Source: Mycobacterium sherrisii (lineage in GTDB: Bacteria; Actinomycetota; Actinomycetes; Mycobacteriales; Mycobacteriaceae). Taken from it: 64,000 bases of DNA. Position numbers and translations under genes: made by a program. Where the stretch lies: NCBI RefSeq assembly GCF_002102355.1, contig NZ_LQPT01000101.1:124001-188000 (forward strand), given 5' to 3'. The notes below the pieces were generated by a model, which was not told where the DNA came from, did not search any database, and was given only the letters and a program-made list of their open reading frames with translations. Of the stretch, positions 27,058-36,606 are shown piece after piece; position 1 is the stretch's first letter; each line of letters starts with the position of its first letter.

Positions 27058-27702
27058 ATGCCGTCGGTCACCCGCAAGCCGCAGCCCAGGCGCGAGCACA
27101 CGCGCCAGCAGCGGCGCGAGGGGATGGAGCGCCGACTCCTCGACGCGACCGAGCGGCTGATGCGCGGCGGGGCCAGTTACACCGAGCTGAGCGTGGACCG
27201 GCTGGCGACCGAGGCCGGCATCTCGCGGGCCAGCTTCTACATCTATTTCGAGGACAAGGGCCATCTGCTGCGCCGGCTTGCCGGTCAGGTGTTCGCCGAT
27301 CTGGCCGCAAGCGCGGACCGGTGGTGGCGGGTGGCCGAACGTCGTGACCCCGAGGACCTGCGCGCGGCGATGACGTCCCTGGTGGCCAGCTACCGCCGGC
27401 ATCAGCCGGTGCTGGTCGCGTTGAACGAGATGGCCGCCTACGATCCGGTGGTCGGCGCGACATACGGCAATCTGTTGACCGCAGTCGCCGGGCGGATGAC
27501 CCGGGTCATCGAAGAAGGGCAGACCGATGGCTCGATTCGACCCGAACTGCGCGCCGGGACCACGGCCAGCACGCTCACCTGGATGGTCGAGCGGGCCTGT
27601 CAGCAGAACCTGCCGACCGCGCCCGAGTCCTACGACACCGAACTGGCCGCCACGCTAGCCGAAATCATCTGGGCCACTTTATATCTCGAGACCCCGCACT
27701 GA
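27058..27702 (+). CDS. TetR-family regulator
   Basis: 214-residue TetR protein with a basic N-terminal arm (PSVTRKPQPRREHTRQQRRE) and a helix-turn-helix at about residues 22-70 (RLLDATERLMRGGASYTELS, VDRLATEAGISRASFYIYFE). The C-terminal ligand domain is helical (TWMVERACQQNLP near the end). Divergent from the P450 and probably controls it. Leaderless ATG by the -10 spacing. Ends 3 bases before the convergent proB stop. Confidence 0.9.
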   Translation: MPSVTRKPQPRREHTRQQRREGMERRLLDATERLMRGGASYTELSVDRLATEAGISRASFYIYFEDKGHLLRRLAGQVFADLAASADRWWRVAERRDPEDLRAAMTSLVASYRRHQPVLVALNEMAAYDPVVGATYGNLLTAVAGRMTRVIEEGQTDGSIRPELRAGTTASTLTWMVERACQQNLPTAPESYDTELAATLAEIIWATLYLETPH

Positions 27703-27705
27703 CTT

Positions 27706-28809
27706 TCAGATGGCAACCAAGTCGTCGGCGTGCACCGCGGGCCGGCGCAACTCCCCGGCCAGTTCCGAGGTCGACCGGCCGATCATCGTCTCGAGTTCGG
27801 CGGCGTCGTAGGCAACGACGCCGCGGGCCACCGCTGCCGCGTCCGGGCCGCACAATTCGACGACGTCGCCGGCGTAGAACCGGCCCGACACCGCGGTGAT
27901 GCCCGCGGCCAGCAGGGACCGCCGCTGCTGCACCACCGCACGCACCGCGCCCGCATCCAAGACCAACGAGCCGGTGGCCTCGGCGGCGTAGCGAACCCAG
28001 AACCGGCGGGCCGACATTCGGACCGGACGGGCCGCGAACACGGTGCCCGACGACGCATCGGTGAGCGCGGTCGCGGCATCGGAGGCCGCGGCCAGCAGCA
28101 CCGGCACACCGGCGTCGGCGGCCAGCAACGCCGAGGACATCTTGGACGTCATGCCCCCGGTGCCGAGCGCGCTGCCCGGCCCGGCCACCACGCCCTCGAG
28201 ATCCGATTCCGCCGCCACCTCCGGGATGAATCGGGCGCCCTTGGACTTTCGCGGGTCGGTGTCATAGAGCCCGTCGATGTCGGACAAAAGCACCAGCGCG
28301 TCGGCACCGACCAGATGGGCCACCAGCGCCGAGAGCCGGTCATTGTCGCCGAAGCGGATCTCGTTGGTGGCCACCGTGTCGTTCTCGTTGACGATCGCCA
28401 CCGCGTGCAACGCGCGCAACCGGTCCAGGGTGCGTTGGGCGTTGATGTGCTGGGCCCGCATCGAGATGTCGTGGGCGGTGAGCAGCACCTGTCCGACCGT
28501 GCGCCCATACCGGGAAAACGCGGCGCTCCAGGCATTCACCAGCGCCACCTGACCCACGCTGGCCGCGGCCTGTTTGGTCGCCAGATCCCTTGGGCGGCGC
28601 GACAAACCGAGCGGCTCGATGCCGGCGGCGATGGCACCGGAGGAGACGATGACGACGTCGGTGCCGGCCTTCATTCGCGCCTCGATCGCGTCGGCCAGTT
28701 CGGCCAGCCGGCCCGCGTCGAACACTCCCGACCGGGTGGTCAGGGCGTTGGTCCCGATTTTGACGACGATTCGCCGCGCGGTGCGGATGGCCTCGCGGTG
28801 GGCGGTCAT
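27706..28809 (-). CDS. proB: Glutamate 5-kinase
   Basis: 367-residue ProB, which phosphorylates glutamate in the first step of proline synthesis; ProA is at 8473-9732. N-terminal amino-acid kinase domain ([56 protein letters not shown]-like [10 protein letters not shown]) and a C-terminal PUA domain ([20 protein letters not shown] to [11 protein letters not shown]). Start ATG at 28809 is the family start; the longer open frame runs through the MIRU-like spacer into obg. Preceded by obg in the same order as M. tuberculosis. Confidence 0.95.
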   Translation of the reverse strand: MTAHREAIRTARRIVVKIGTNALTTRSGVFDAGRLAELADAIEARMKAGTDVVIVSSGAIAAGIEPLGLSRRPRDLATKQAAASVGQVALVNAWSAAFSRYGRTVGQVLLTAHDISMRAQHINAQRTLDRLRALHAVAIVNENDTVATNEIRFGDNDRLSALVAHLVGADALVLLSDIDGLYDTDPRKSKGARFIPEVAAESDLEGVVAGPGSALGTGGMTSKMSSALLAADAGVPVLLAAASDAATALTDASSGTVFAARPVRMSARRFWVRYAAEATGSLVLDAGAVRAVVQQRRSLLAAGITAVSGRFYAGDVVELCGPDAAAVARGVVAYDAAELETMIGRSTSELAGELRRPAVHADDLVAI

Positions 28810-28862
28810 GCTGCGCCGCTCCTCCTCATCGCTACGCTCTGCATCGTCGCGGGCGCTCACGA
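28806..28862 (-). repeat. MIRU-type repeat between obg and proB
   Basis: About 55 bases from the obg stop to the proB start. Minus strand contains GTGAGCGCCCGCGACGATGC then AGAGCGTAGCGATGAGGAGG and AGCGGCGCA ending at the ATG. The TGA of obg and the ATG of proB form its ends, the classic placement of mycobacterial interspersed repetitive units of the short (about 53 bp) type inside operons. Confidence 0.75.
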
Positions 28863-30311
28863 ATCCTCGCCGTGTTCGCGGCGTCGGCGCCGGGCCGCCT
28901 TGCGTTCGGCGGCGCCGGTGCGTTCGGTGCGTTCCAGGCGCGCGTCGGTGCCTCTTCCGGACATCGGACCCGACAGCGCGACCTGATGACCCGCCGGTGT
29001 TTGCGGCTCCCAGTCGAAGGTCATCTCGCCGATGGTCACCGCGCAGCCCGGCCGCGCGCCCAGCCGCAGCAGTTCCTCCTCGACCCCGAGTCGGGCCAGC
29101 CGGTCGGCCAGATAGCCCACCGCTTCGTCGTTGTCGAAATTGGTTTGGCCGATCCAGCGTTCGGGTCGCGCCCCGGTGACGACGAACCCGCCCTCGCCGT
29201 CGGGTGCCACGGTGAAACCGCTGTCGTCGACGGGTACCGGGCGGATCACCGGGCGACGTGCGATCGGCGCGGGCCGTGCGGCGTGGTAGTCCAAGATCAT
29301 CTTCCACAGCCCAAAGATCAACGGCGGCAAGCCTTCTCGGGTTACGGTCGACACCAGGAAGACCGGCCAGCCCCGCGCGGCGATGTCGTCGCGGACAAAC
29401 TCGGCGAGCTCGCGCGCTTCCGGCACGTCAATCTTGTTGAGCACGACCGCGCGTGGGCGTTCGGCCAGGTCGGTCAGCACCGCATCGCCTTGCAGCGTCG
29501 GTGTGTTGGCGGCGAGTTCGACTTCCAGCGCGTCGATGTCCGAGATCGGGTCGCGACCCGGCTCGGTGGTGGCACAGTCGACCACATGCACCAGCACCGC
29601 GCACCGCTCGATGTGCCGCAGGAAATCCAGGCCCAGGCCGCGACCTTCGGAGGCGCCCGGAATCAGTCCGGGCACATCGGCCACGGTGAACGAATGCTCG
29701 CCCGCCGAGACGACGCCCAGGTTGGGCACCAGGGTGGTGAACGGATAGTCGGCGACCTTGGGTTTGGCCGCCGAAATCACCGAGACCAACGACGACTTTC
29801 CGGCGGAGGGAAACCCGACCAGCCCGGCATCGGCGACGGTCTTGAGCTCGAGGGTGAGGTCGCGCTCCTGGCCGGGCTCGCCCAGCAGCGCGAAGCCGGG
29901 TGCCTTGCGGGCACGCGACGCCAGCGCCGCGTTGCCCAGGCCGCCGCGACCGCCGGCGGCGGCTTCGAACCGGGTGCCGGCGCCCACCAGATCGGCCACC
30001 AGCCGGCCGTTTTCATCCAGGACGACGGTGCCGTCGGGCACCTTGACTTCCAGATCCGCACCGGCCGCGCCGTCACGGTTGTTGCCCATCCCCTGCTTGC
30101 CGGCCGGCGCGGTGACGTGCGGACGGAAGTGGAAATCGAGCAGGGTGTGCACCGCGGGGTCGACGACGAAGATGATGCTGCCGCCGCGGCCGCCGTTGCC
30201 GCCGTCGGGCCCGCCTAGCGGCTTGAACTTCTCGCGATGGACCGAGGCGCAGCCGTTACCGCCGGAACCCGCGCGGGCGTGGATGACGACTCGATCGACG
30301 AACCGCGGCAT
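28857..30311 (-). CDS. obg: GTPase Obg/CgtA
   Basis: 484-residue Obg GTPase, needed for 50S ribosome assembly. Glycine-rich Obg domain (residues 1-158, [28 protein letters not shown]), G domain (G1 [11 protein letters not shown]3 [13 protein letters not shown]4 [10 protein letters not shown]) and a C-terminal OCT domain (EDQ-like [24 protein letters not shown]) with a basic, low-complexity tail ([15 protein letters not shown]). Next to rpmA and rplU as in most bacteria. Spacer to proB is a MIRU element. Confidence 0.96.
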   Translation of the reverse strand: MPRFVDRVVIHARAGSGGNGCASVHREKFKPLGGPDGGNGGRGGSIIFVVDPAVHTLLDFHFRPHVTAPAGKQGMGNNRDGAAGADLEVKVPDGTVVLDENGRLVADLVGAGTRFEAAAGGRGGLGNAALASRARKAPGFALLGEPGQERDLTLELKTVADAGLVGFPSAGKSSLVSVISAAKPKVADYPFTTLVPNLGVVSAGEHSFTVADVPGLIPGASEGRGLGLDFLRHIERCAVLVHVVDCATTEPGRDPISDIDALEVELAANTPTLQGDAVLTDLAERPRAVVLNKIDVPEARELAEFVRDDIAARGWPVFLVSTVTREGLPPLIFGLWKMILDYHAARPAPIARRPVIRPVPVDDSGFTVAPDGEGGFVVTGARPERWIGQTNFDNDEAVGYLADRLARLGVEEELLRLGARPGCAVTIGEMTFDWEPQTPAGHQVALSGPMSGRGTDARLERTERTGAAERKAARRRRREHGEDS

Positions 30312-30353
30312 CGGGGGTCCTCCCAGCTACCCGCATGCACGGGCGCAGCGACC

Positions 30354-30620
30354 TCAGTCGGTGGTCGGCCCGGCCGCGACGATGTTGACGGTCTTGCGGC
30401 CGCGCCGGACACCGAACTCGACCGCACCGGCGGCCGTCGCGAACAGGGTGTCGTCACCGCCACGGCCGACGTTGGCGCCGGGGTGGAACTTGGTGCCGCG
30501 CTGCCGGACGATGATCTCGCCGGCCTTGACGACCTGGCCGCCGAACCGCTTGACGCCGAGCCGCTGGGCGGCAGAGTCGCGACCGTTGCGCGAGCTGGAA
30601 GCGCCCTTCTTGTGTGCCAT
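30354..30620 (-). CDS. rpmA: 50S ribosomal protein L27
   Basis: 88-residue L27. Starts [20 protein letters not shown], the conserved N-terminal tail that reaches into the peptidyl-transferase centre, followed by [20 protein letters not shown] and [12 protein letters not shown]. Located 15 bases after rplU and about 40 before obg; the usual rplU-rpmA-obg order. Confidence 0.97.
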   Translation of the reverse strand: MAHKKGASSSRNGRDSAAQRLGVKRFGGQVVKAGEIIVRQRGTKFHPGANVGRGGDDTLFATAAGAVEFGVRRGRKTVNIVAAGPTTD

Positions 30621-30635
30621 GTCTTCTCGCTCTCG

Positions 30636-30947
30636 CTACTTGATTCCGGTGACCTTCAGGACCGTCAGCTGCTGACGGTGGCCCTGCCGCTTGTGGTAGC
30701 CGGTCTTGTTCTTGAACTTGTGGATGCGGATCTTCGGGCCCTTGGTGTGCTCGAGCACCTCGCCAGTCACCGCGACCTTGGCCAGCGACTGCGCGTCGGA
30801 GGTGACGGTGGAACCGTCGACGACCAGCGCGACCGGCAGCGACACCCTGGCCCCGGGCTCGGAGTCGAGCTTTTCGACCTTGACCACGTCGCCGACGGCA
30901 ACCTTGTATTGCTTGCCACCGGTCTTGACGATTGCGTAGGTCGCCAT
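30636..30947 (-). CDS. rplU: 50S ribosomal protein L21
   Basis: 103-residue L21: [20 protein letters not shown] start, then [16 protein letters not shown] and the 23S rRNA-binding C-terminus [23 protein letters not shown] 30947 has GGCAGGAG upstream; the longer frame upstream is untranslated leader. First gene of rplU-rpmA-obg-proB, with a promoter at 31085-31114. Confidence 0.97.
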   Translation of the reverse strand: MATYAIVKTGGKQYKVAVGDVVKVEKLDSEPGARVSLPVALVVDGSTVTSDAQSLAKVAVTGEVLEHTKGPKIRIHKFKNKTGYHKRQGHRQQLTVLKVTGIK

Positions 30948-31084
30948 GGTTGCTCCTGCCTCTTCCTCACGTCTTCCGCGCGCGTGCTCACCGCGATGCG
31001 CGTGGTGGGTCTTGGGTGCGGGTCTGCGCCGATTGCTTGGCAGCCCCGCTGCCGACAGCCGAAGGGCTTGACGACAACTGTCCA

Positions 31085-31114
31085 AGGGTACGTGACCAGC
31101 ACCTACAGGGTCAA
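31085..31114 (-). promoter_or_regulatory. Sigma-A-type promoter for rplU-rpmA
   Basis: Minus strand -35 TTGACC (31114-31109) and -10 TACCCT (31090-31085) with an 18-base spacer. About 138 bases upstream of rplU, leaving a leader of about 130 bases that could carry translational control. Confidence 0.7.
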
Positions 31115-31213
31115 ACCGGCCTACCGGCCCCATATTGCCGCGAAACTGTATTCCGCGACGGCTCTTACTCGCGAAACGCGTCGCTAGTTGGAGTCTCGCG
31201 GCAACCCCGGGGG

Positions 31214-34018
31214 TCAGTCGGCGTGGACGGGGGGTCCCGCCGGTCGACCGGCCGCGCGCCGGCGACGATGCCGGCCCAATCCCGACCCACCACCGGAACC
31301 GTTGGTAAAGCCGTTCTCGTCGTCGGAGTCCTCGGTGTCGTCGAGATCCTCGTCGTCGTCGAGATCTTCATCGTCGTCATCGAGATCCTCGTCGTCGAGA
31401 TCCTCGTCATCGTCGTCGAGATCCTCGTCGTCGAGGTCCTCGTCATCGTCGGTCGAGTCCTCCTCGTCGACGTCGTCGGTGTCCTGATCGATGTCCTCGT
31501 ACTCGTCCTGATCGGTGTCGTCGAGGTCGGCGGGACCCTCAACCGTGGCTTTCTCGTCGACCTCGCCGGCGACCACCGCATCGGTCTCATCGCCGTCGTC
31601 GTTGTCACGGGCGCCCGACGCTCCAGCGGCCATCGCCTTGAACATCGGGTGCTCACCGGGGGCATGCACCGGCACCTTGGCCACCGGCTGTTCCTCGGAG
31701 CGGTTCTTCTTCGACCGCTTGCCTCGCCGGCCGCCGGAGTCGGACTTGCGTCCGGCCGCCGGGGCCGAGTCGACCGGGTCGCCATGCAGCAGGATCCCGC
31801 GGCCGCCGCAGTTCGGGCAGGTCGTCGAAAACGCCTCGATCAGGCCGGTGCCCAACCGTTTGCGGGTCAACTGGACCAGGCCCAGCGAGGTCACCTCGGA
31901 AACCTGGTGACGGGTGCGGTCCCGGGCCAGCGCCTCGGTGAGCCGACGCAGCACGAGGTCGCGGTTGGACTCGAGAACCATGTCGATGAAGTCGATGACG
32001 ACGATGCCGCCGATGTCGCGCAGCCGCAGCTGGCGCACGATCTCCTCGGCCGCCTCGAGGTTGTTCTTGGTGACCGTCTGCTCGAGGTTGCCGCCGGAGC
32101 CGGTGAACTTGCCGGTGTTGACGTCGACCACCGTCATCGCCTCGGTCCGATCGATGACCAGCGTGCCGCCCGAGGGCAGCCACACCTTGCGTTCCATCGC
32201 CTTGGCCAATTGCTCGTCGATGCGATGCACGGCGAACACGTCCGGGCCCGGCTGGCCATCCGCGCCGGTGGCCGGCTCGTACTTGGTCAGCTTCGAAACC
32301 AGGTCCGGGGCAACGGAATTCACGTACTCGTTGATGGTGCCCCACGCCTCGTCACCGGACACGATCAGCCCGGCGAAGTCCTCGTTGAACAAGTCGCGGA
32401 TGACCTTGACCAGCACGTCGGGCTCTTCGTAAAGCGCCACCGCCGCGCCGGCGGCCTTCTGCTTGGTCTCGGTCGCCTTGGCCTCGATCTGTTCCCAGCG
32501 CTGCTGCAGGCGGGTGACGTCGGAGCGGATGTCCTCTTCCTTGACGCCTTCGGACGCGGTCCGGATGATCACCCCGGCGTCCGCGGGAACCACCTCGCGC
32601 AGAATCTCCTTGAGCCGCTGGCGTTCGGTGTCGGGCAGCTTGCGGCTGATCCCGGTGGACGACGCGCCCGGCACGTAGACCAGATAGCGCCCGGCCAGCG
32701 ACACCTGGGTGGTCAGCCGGGCACCCTTGTGGCCGACGGGGTCCTTGCTGACCTGGACGACGACGTAGTCGCCGGGCTTGAGGGCCTGTTCGATCTTGCG
32801 GTCCGCTCCGCCCAGTCCGGCGGCTTCCCAGTTGACCTCACCGGCGTACAGCACGCCGTTGCGTCCGCGGCCGATGTCGACGAAGGCCGCCTCCATCGAG
32901 GGCAACACGTTCTGCACGATGCCCAGGTAGATGTTGCCGACCAACGACGCCGAAGCCGCCGAGGTGACGAAGTGCTCGACGACGATGCCGTCCTCCAGCA
33001 CCGCGATTTGGGTGTAACGCGCGCCGGGGTGCGGCGGCTCGGTGCGGACCCGGTCGCGCACCACCATCACCCGCTCGACGGCCTCGCGGCGGGCCAAAAA
33101 CTCGGCCTCGGTCAGTACCGGCGGGCGGCGCCGTCCGGCGTCACGCCCGTCGCGGCGCCGCTGCCGCTTGGCCTCCAGCCGGGTCGACCCGTCGATGCCC
33201 TTGATCTCGGCATTGCTCGAGCCGTTGCCATTGTCGGCGGAGCCCTTGCCCCGCGGCGCCCGCTCGTGCACGACGGTGTTTGGTGGATCGTCGGGCGACG
33301 GCCCGTCTTCGTTGTCGTCGCCGGAACCCGACTTGCGGCGGCGGCGCCGCCGCCGCCGTCGGCTGCCGTTGTCGGCCGAGCCTTCGTCGCCGTCGTCGGA
33401 GTCGTCCGCATCCTGGCCGTCATCGTCGGAATCATCCGAGTCGTCCGAGTCGTCCGAGACGCCGGATTTCGGTCCGCGCTGCTCGGAATCGGCGTCGTCA
33501 TCCGGGCCGTCGGGGCCGCCCTGTTCACCGCGACCGCGGCCGCGTCCTCGCCGGCCCCGCCGACGCCGCCGGTTGGAGGGCCGGTCGCCCTGGTCTTCGT
33601 CGTCATCACCGTCGGCGTCGTCGGTGTCGACACCGTCGTCGACGGCGCTGTCGTCCGCCGCCGCGACCGGCTGCGGCGCGACGAACAACGGCATGTAGGC
33701 CGCGTGCTCTGCCGGGGTCTCCGGTACCGGCCGCGACTGTGCTGCGCCGAACGTGGTCGTGGTGACCGCAGCGCTGCTGAACGCGACGAAATTTTCCGGC
33801 GGCCGAGGCGACAGCAGGTCACGCACCCGGATCGCGTCTTCGTAGTCGACGCCGGAATGCGCGCTGCGGATGCGTCCATCCAGCGCGGCCAGCGCGTCCA
33901 GCACTCGCTTGCTGGTGGTTCCCAGTGCTCGAGCCAGCGAGTGGACTCTCAGGCGGTCCGGCAGGTCCTCCTGGGCCGGCTCAGTTGTTTGGTCCGAAGT
34001 CTGGTCACCGTCTATCAC
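31214..34018 (-). CDS. rne: Ribonuclease E/G
   Basis: 934-residue RNase E. Order: N-terminal helix-turn-helix-like [20 protein letters not shown], a long acidic/basic low-complexity region (about 100-300, with [16 protein letters not shown] and [15 protein letters not shown]), S1 domain ([20 protein letters not shown]), 5' sensor, DNase I-like catalytic domain ([20 protein letters not shown] with the metal Asp and Asn, VVIDFIDM), the Zn-link [10 protein letters not shown], and an acidic C-terminal tail of [12 protein letters not shown] repeats ending in basic RHRRRR. In mycobacteria RNase E is essential and initiates most mRNA decay. The catalytic core is central, unlike E. coli. A long open frame on the opposite strand is an artefact of its composition. 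Confidence 0.96.
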   Translation of the reverse strand: MIDGDQTSDQTTEPAQEDLPDRLRVHSLARALGTTSKRVLDALAALDGRIRSAHSGVDYEDAIRVRDLLSPRPPENFVAFSSAAVTTTTFGAAQSRPVPETPAEHAAYMPLFVAPQPVAAADDSAVDDGVDTDDADGDDDEDQGDRPSNRRRRRGRRGRGRGRGEQGGPDGPDDDADSEQRGPKSGVSDDSDDSDDSDDDGQDADDSDDGDEGSADNGSRRRRRRRRRKSGSGDDNEDGPSPDDPPNTVVHERAPRGKGSADNGNGSSNAEIKGIDGSTRLEAKRQRRRDGRDAGRRRPPVLTEAEFLARREAVERVMVVRDRVRTEPPHPGARYTQIAVLEDGIVVEHFVTSAASASLVGNIYLGIVQNVLPSMEAAFVDIGRGRNGVLYAGEVNWEAAGLGGADRKIEQALKPGDYVVVQVSKDPVGHKGARLTTQVSLAGRYLVYVPGASSTGISRKLPDTERQRLKEILREVVPADAGVIIRTASEGVKEEDIRSDVTRLQQRWEQIEAKATETKQKAAGAAVALYEEPDVLVKVIRDLFNEDFAGLIVSGDEAWGTINEYVNSVAPDLVSKLTKYEPATGADGQPGPDVFAVHRIDEQLAKAMERKVWLPSGGTLVIDRTEAMTVVDVNTGKFTGSGGNLEQTVTKNNLEAAEEIVRQLRLRDIGGIVVIDFIDMVLESNRDLVLRRLTEALARDRTRHQVSEVTSLGLVQLTRKRLGTGLIEAFSTTCPNCGGRGILLHGDPVDSAPAAGRKSDSGGRRGKRSKKNRSEEQPVAKVPVHAPGEHPMFKAMAAGASGARDNDDGDETDAVVAGEVDEKATVEGPADLDDTDQDEYEDIDQDTDDVDEEDSTDDDEDLDDEDLDDDDEDLDDEDLDDDDEDLDDDEDLDDTEDSDDENGFTNGSGGGSGLGRHRRRRAAGRPAGPPVHAD
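31340..31480 (-). repeat. Tandem acidic-codon repeats in the rne 3' end
   Basis: About 12 copies of a short imperfect unit (GACCTCGACGACGAGGATCT-type on the minus strand) encode alternating DLDDEDLDD and DDEDLDD segments. Imperfect period of 12-36 bases. Probably length-variable between strains. Confidence 0.6.
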
Positions 34019-34337
34019 GTATTCTCCTCAAGCCCCCGGGCGCGTCGTATCGACGCGGCCACGCGAGGGCTTCGCTATGTGCTCGGGCCACTTTCTCCCG
34101 AACTTGTGATGGTCTCGCCCCGAGCGACTCGGTAAGAACCAACTCGGCGCCGTGCTGAATGTCGGCCCGACATGCGGCGCATCATCGCGAGCTGGCAATG
34201 GTCGCGCTTGTCTAAGTCTTCATTCGGGTGTCCGACGCCGGTCCGGCGACGTTCACCCTTTGTCAGTATCCCACATCACGCGGGCGGTCCCTACGACCGT
34301 GACTCGGAACGCCGACTTTGCGCTTGCGGCCGGGGGC
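34019..34337 (-). promoter_or_regulatory. rne upstream region (long 5' leader/promoter)
   Basis: 319 bases between ndk and rne with no gene. It holds the rne promoter and 5' UTR; in RNase E genes this leader is the autoregulatory target in other bacteria. I find no single convincing -10/-35 pair. Confidence 0.4.
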
Positions 34338-34748
34338 CTAGGCGCCGGGAAACCATAGCGCGATTTCGCGCTTTGCTGAGTCGATCGAGTCGGATCCGTG
34401 CACCAGATTGAATTGCGTTTCCAAACCGAAATCGCCCCGAATAGTGCCGGGTACGGCCTTCTCGACCGGGTCGGTACCACCCGCGAGCTGCCGAAATGCC
34501 GCGATCGCCCGCGGCCCCTCCACGATTGCCGCAACGACCGGGCCCGACGTGATGAAATCGAGCAGCGACCCGAAGAATGGTTTGCCGTCATGCTCGGCGT
34601 AGTGCTCGCTGGCCAACTCCGTGCTGACGTGGCGCAGCTCGAGCGCCGCGATCGTGAGTCCCTTGCGCTCGATTCGGTTGATGATCTCCCCGACCAGGCG
34701 GCGTTCGACGCCATCGGGCTTGATCAGTACCAAGGTCCGTTCGGTCAC
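34338..34748 (-). CDS. ndk: Nucleoside diphosphate kinase
   Basis: 136-residue NDK, transferring phosphate among nucleoside di- and triphosphates. [20 protein letters not shown] at the N-terminus and catalytic His in NLVHGSDS. Starts at GTG 34748, 7 bases after a perfect -10 (TACGCT), indicating a leaderless mRNA and excluding the longer upstream frame. Same length as the M. tuberculosis enzyme. Confidence 0.95.
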   Translation of the reverse strand: MTERTLVLIKPDGVERRLVGEIINRIERKGLTIAALELRHVSTELASEHYAEHDGKPFFGSLLDFITSGPVVAAIVEGPRAIAAFRQLAGGTDPVEKAVPGTIRGDFGLETQFNLVHGSDSIDSAKREIALWFPGA

Positions 34749-34755
34749 GGCGGAC

Positions 34756-34761
34756 AGCGTA
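34756..34761 (-). promoter_or_regulatory. -10 element for leaderless ndk
   Basis: TACGCT on the minus strand, 7 bases before GTG 34748. Confidence 0.55.
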
Positions 34762-34777
34762 CAGAATGAATCGAAAC

Positions 34778-35161
34778 TCAGGCTGACGGCGACTCGTCGT
34801 GCCGCTGGCGGCGCTGGACCTCGGCGCGGAAGTACGCGATCAGCAGCCACAATCCCCCGAACAGCACCCCGATGAAGCCGACCGCGGGATAGACCGCAAA
34901 TCCGGCGAGGACGACGACCTGGACACCGAGGTTGACCCAGATGGCCCAGGGCCTGCCCTGCAACCCGCACAGCAAAATCAACAGCGCGGCCAGGCCGATC
35001 AGGTAGCCCAGCGAGGCCCCGTCGAGACCGCCACCGACCTCGCCGACCACCGGTATCGCCAGCAACACCACGACGGCCTCCAGGATCAGCGTCGCGGCCA
35101 TCACCCCGCGGAAACTCTTCCAGGGGTCGGCGGCGGGCGTGGGCTGGCCGCTATCGGTCAC
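34778..35161 (-). CDS. DUF4233 membrane protein (Rv2446c-like)
   Basis: 127-residue membrane protein with four transmembrane helices (about 18-38, 48-65, 70-88, 90-110), with conserved [20 protein letters not shown]. Function unknown. Start ATG at 35161 overlaps the folC stop (ATGA), so it is translationally coupled to folate enzyme synthesis, an arrangement conserved in actinobacteria. Confidence 0.88.
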   Translation of the reverse strand: MTDSGQPTPAADPWKSFRGVMAATLILEAVVVLLAIPVVGEVGGGLDGASLGYLIGLAALLILLCGLQGRPWAIWVNLGVQVVVLAGFAVYPAVGFIGVLFGGLWLLIAYFRAEVQRRQRHDESPSA

Positions 35162-36606
35162 TGCGGATCACGACCAAACAACGTACGCGCCGCCCCGGCG
35201 GTGACGACCGAGCCGGTGATCACCATGCCGGTACCGGAGAACTCACCGCCCGCGCCGTCGGCAGTGGCCTCGTCGACCAGCGCCGTCGCCACATCGATGG
35301 CGTCGCGCAGCGTCGCCGCGGTCAGCACGCGGTCGGGTCCGAAACGTTGTTCGGCGGCCAACGCCAGCGACTCGACGTCCAGTGCCCGCGGTGACCCGTT
35401 GTGCGTCACCACCACCGAATGAAAGGCCGGCTCCAGGGCCGCGAGGATGCCGTCGACGTCCTTGTCGGCCATCACCGACAGGACCCCGACCAGATAGCGG
35501 AAGTCGAATTCACTTTCCAGGGTCTGCGCGAGTGCCGCCGCGCCGGCCAGATTGTGCGCAGCGTCGATGAAAACCGTTGGGGCGCTGCGCATTCTCTCGA
35601 GACGGCCGGGGCTGGTGACGGCCGCGAAGCCGGCGCGCACCGCCTCGACGTCGAGCTGGCGCTGCGCGCCGGCGCCGAAGAACGCCTCCACCGCCGCCAA
35701 CGCGACCGCGGCGTTGTGCGCCTGGTGTTCGCCGTGCAGCGGCAGGTAGATGTCGGAATACACCCCGCCGAGGCCCTGCAGCTGCAGCACCTGCCCGCCG
35801 ATCGCGACTTGACGGCCCAGCACCGCGAACTCGGAGTCCTCCCGCGCAACCGCCGCATCGGACCGAACGGTCTGCGCCAGAAGCACTTCCATGACCTCGG
35901 GGGGCTGTCGGGCGATCACCGCGACCGTGTCGGGGGCGCCGTCGGGGGCCGTGGTGATGATGCCGGCCTTCTCGCCGGCGATCCCGGCGACGTCCGCGCC
36001 GAGATAGTCGACATGGTCGACACCGATCGGGGTGACGACCGCGACCGGCGCGTTGATCACGTTGGTGGCGTCCCAACGACCGCCCATGCCCACCTCGACC
36101 ACGGCGACCTCGACTGGCGCGTCGGCGAACGCCGCAAACGCCATCGCGACCAGGACCTCGAACTTGCTCATCGCCGGACCACCGGCGGCCTGGGACTGCG
36201 CGTCGATCATCTGCACGAACGGTTCGATCTCGCGGTAGGTGGCCACGTATTGCGCTGGGCTGATCGGCATTCCGTCGATTGCGATGCGCTCCACCGCCGA
36301 CTGCAGATGGGGGCTGGTGGTGCGTCCGGTCCGCCGCTGCAGCGCGGTCAGCAGCGCGTCGATCATGCGCACCACCGAGGTTTTGCCGTTGGTCCCCGCG
36401 ACGTGAATCGACGGGTAGCCCAGCTGCGGTGAGCCCAGCAGATCCATCAGGGCGCTGATGCGGGTCAGGCTCGGCTCGATTTTCGTTTCGGGCCAACGCT
36501 GATCGAGCACATGCTCGACCTGCAGCAGGGACGCGATCTCGTCCGGCGTCGGGGCCGCACTGGCGGCTCCCCCAGGATGGTCGAGCCAGTCCGGCGACTC
36601 GGTCAT
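35158..36606 (-). CDS. folC: Folylpolyglutamate synthase/dihydrofolate synthase
   Basis: 482-residue Mur-ligase-fold FolC, which adds glutamates to folates. ATP-binding loop [32 protein letters not shown], and C-terminal domain [12 protein letters not shown]. Located between valS (stop overlaps its start as ATGA) and the DUF4233 gene (which starts in its stop), so the three form one operon. A short Ala/Pro-rich N-terminal extension is typical of mycobacterial FolC. Confidence 0.95.
   Translation of the reverse strand: MTESPDWLDHPGGAASAAPTPDEIASLLQVEHVLDQRWPETKIEPSLTRISALMDLLGSPQLGYPSIHVAGTNGKTSVVRMIDALLTALQRRTGRTTSPHLQSAVERIAIDGMPISPAQYVATYREIEPFVQMIDAQSQAAGGPAMSKFEVLVAMAFAAFADAPVEVAVVEVGMGGRWDATNVINAPVAVVTPIGVDHVDYLGADVAGIAGEKAGIITTAPDGAPDTVAVIARQPPEVMEVLLAQTVRSDAAVAREDSEFAVLGRQVAIGGQVLQLQGLGGVYSDIYLPLHGEHQAHNAAVALAAVEAFFGAGAQRQLDVEAVRAGFAAVTSPGRLERMRSAPTVFIDAAHNLAGAAALAQTLESEFDFRYLVGVLSVMADKDVDGILAALEPAFHSVVVTHNGSPRALDVESLALAAEQRFGPDRVLTAATLRDAIDVATALVDEATADGAGGEFSGTGMVITGSVVTAGAARTLFGRDPQ

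Noticed and set aside
30932-34135. 1067-residue open frame on the plus strand opposite rne and rplU
   Set aside because: It mirrors the low-complexity and GC-biased codons of rne; translation is a Val/Leu/Arg/Asp-rich artefact without family features, and rne on the other strand is clearly real.
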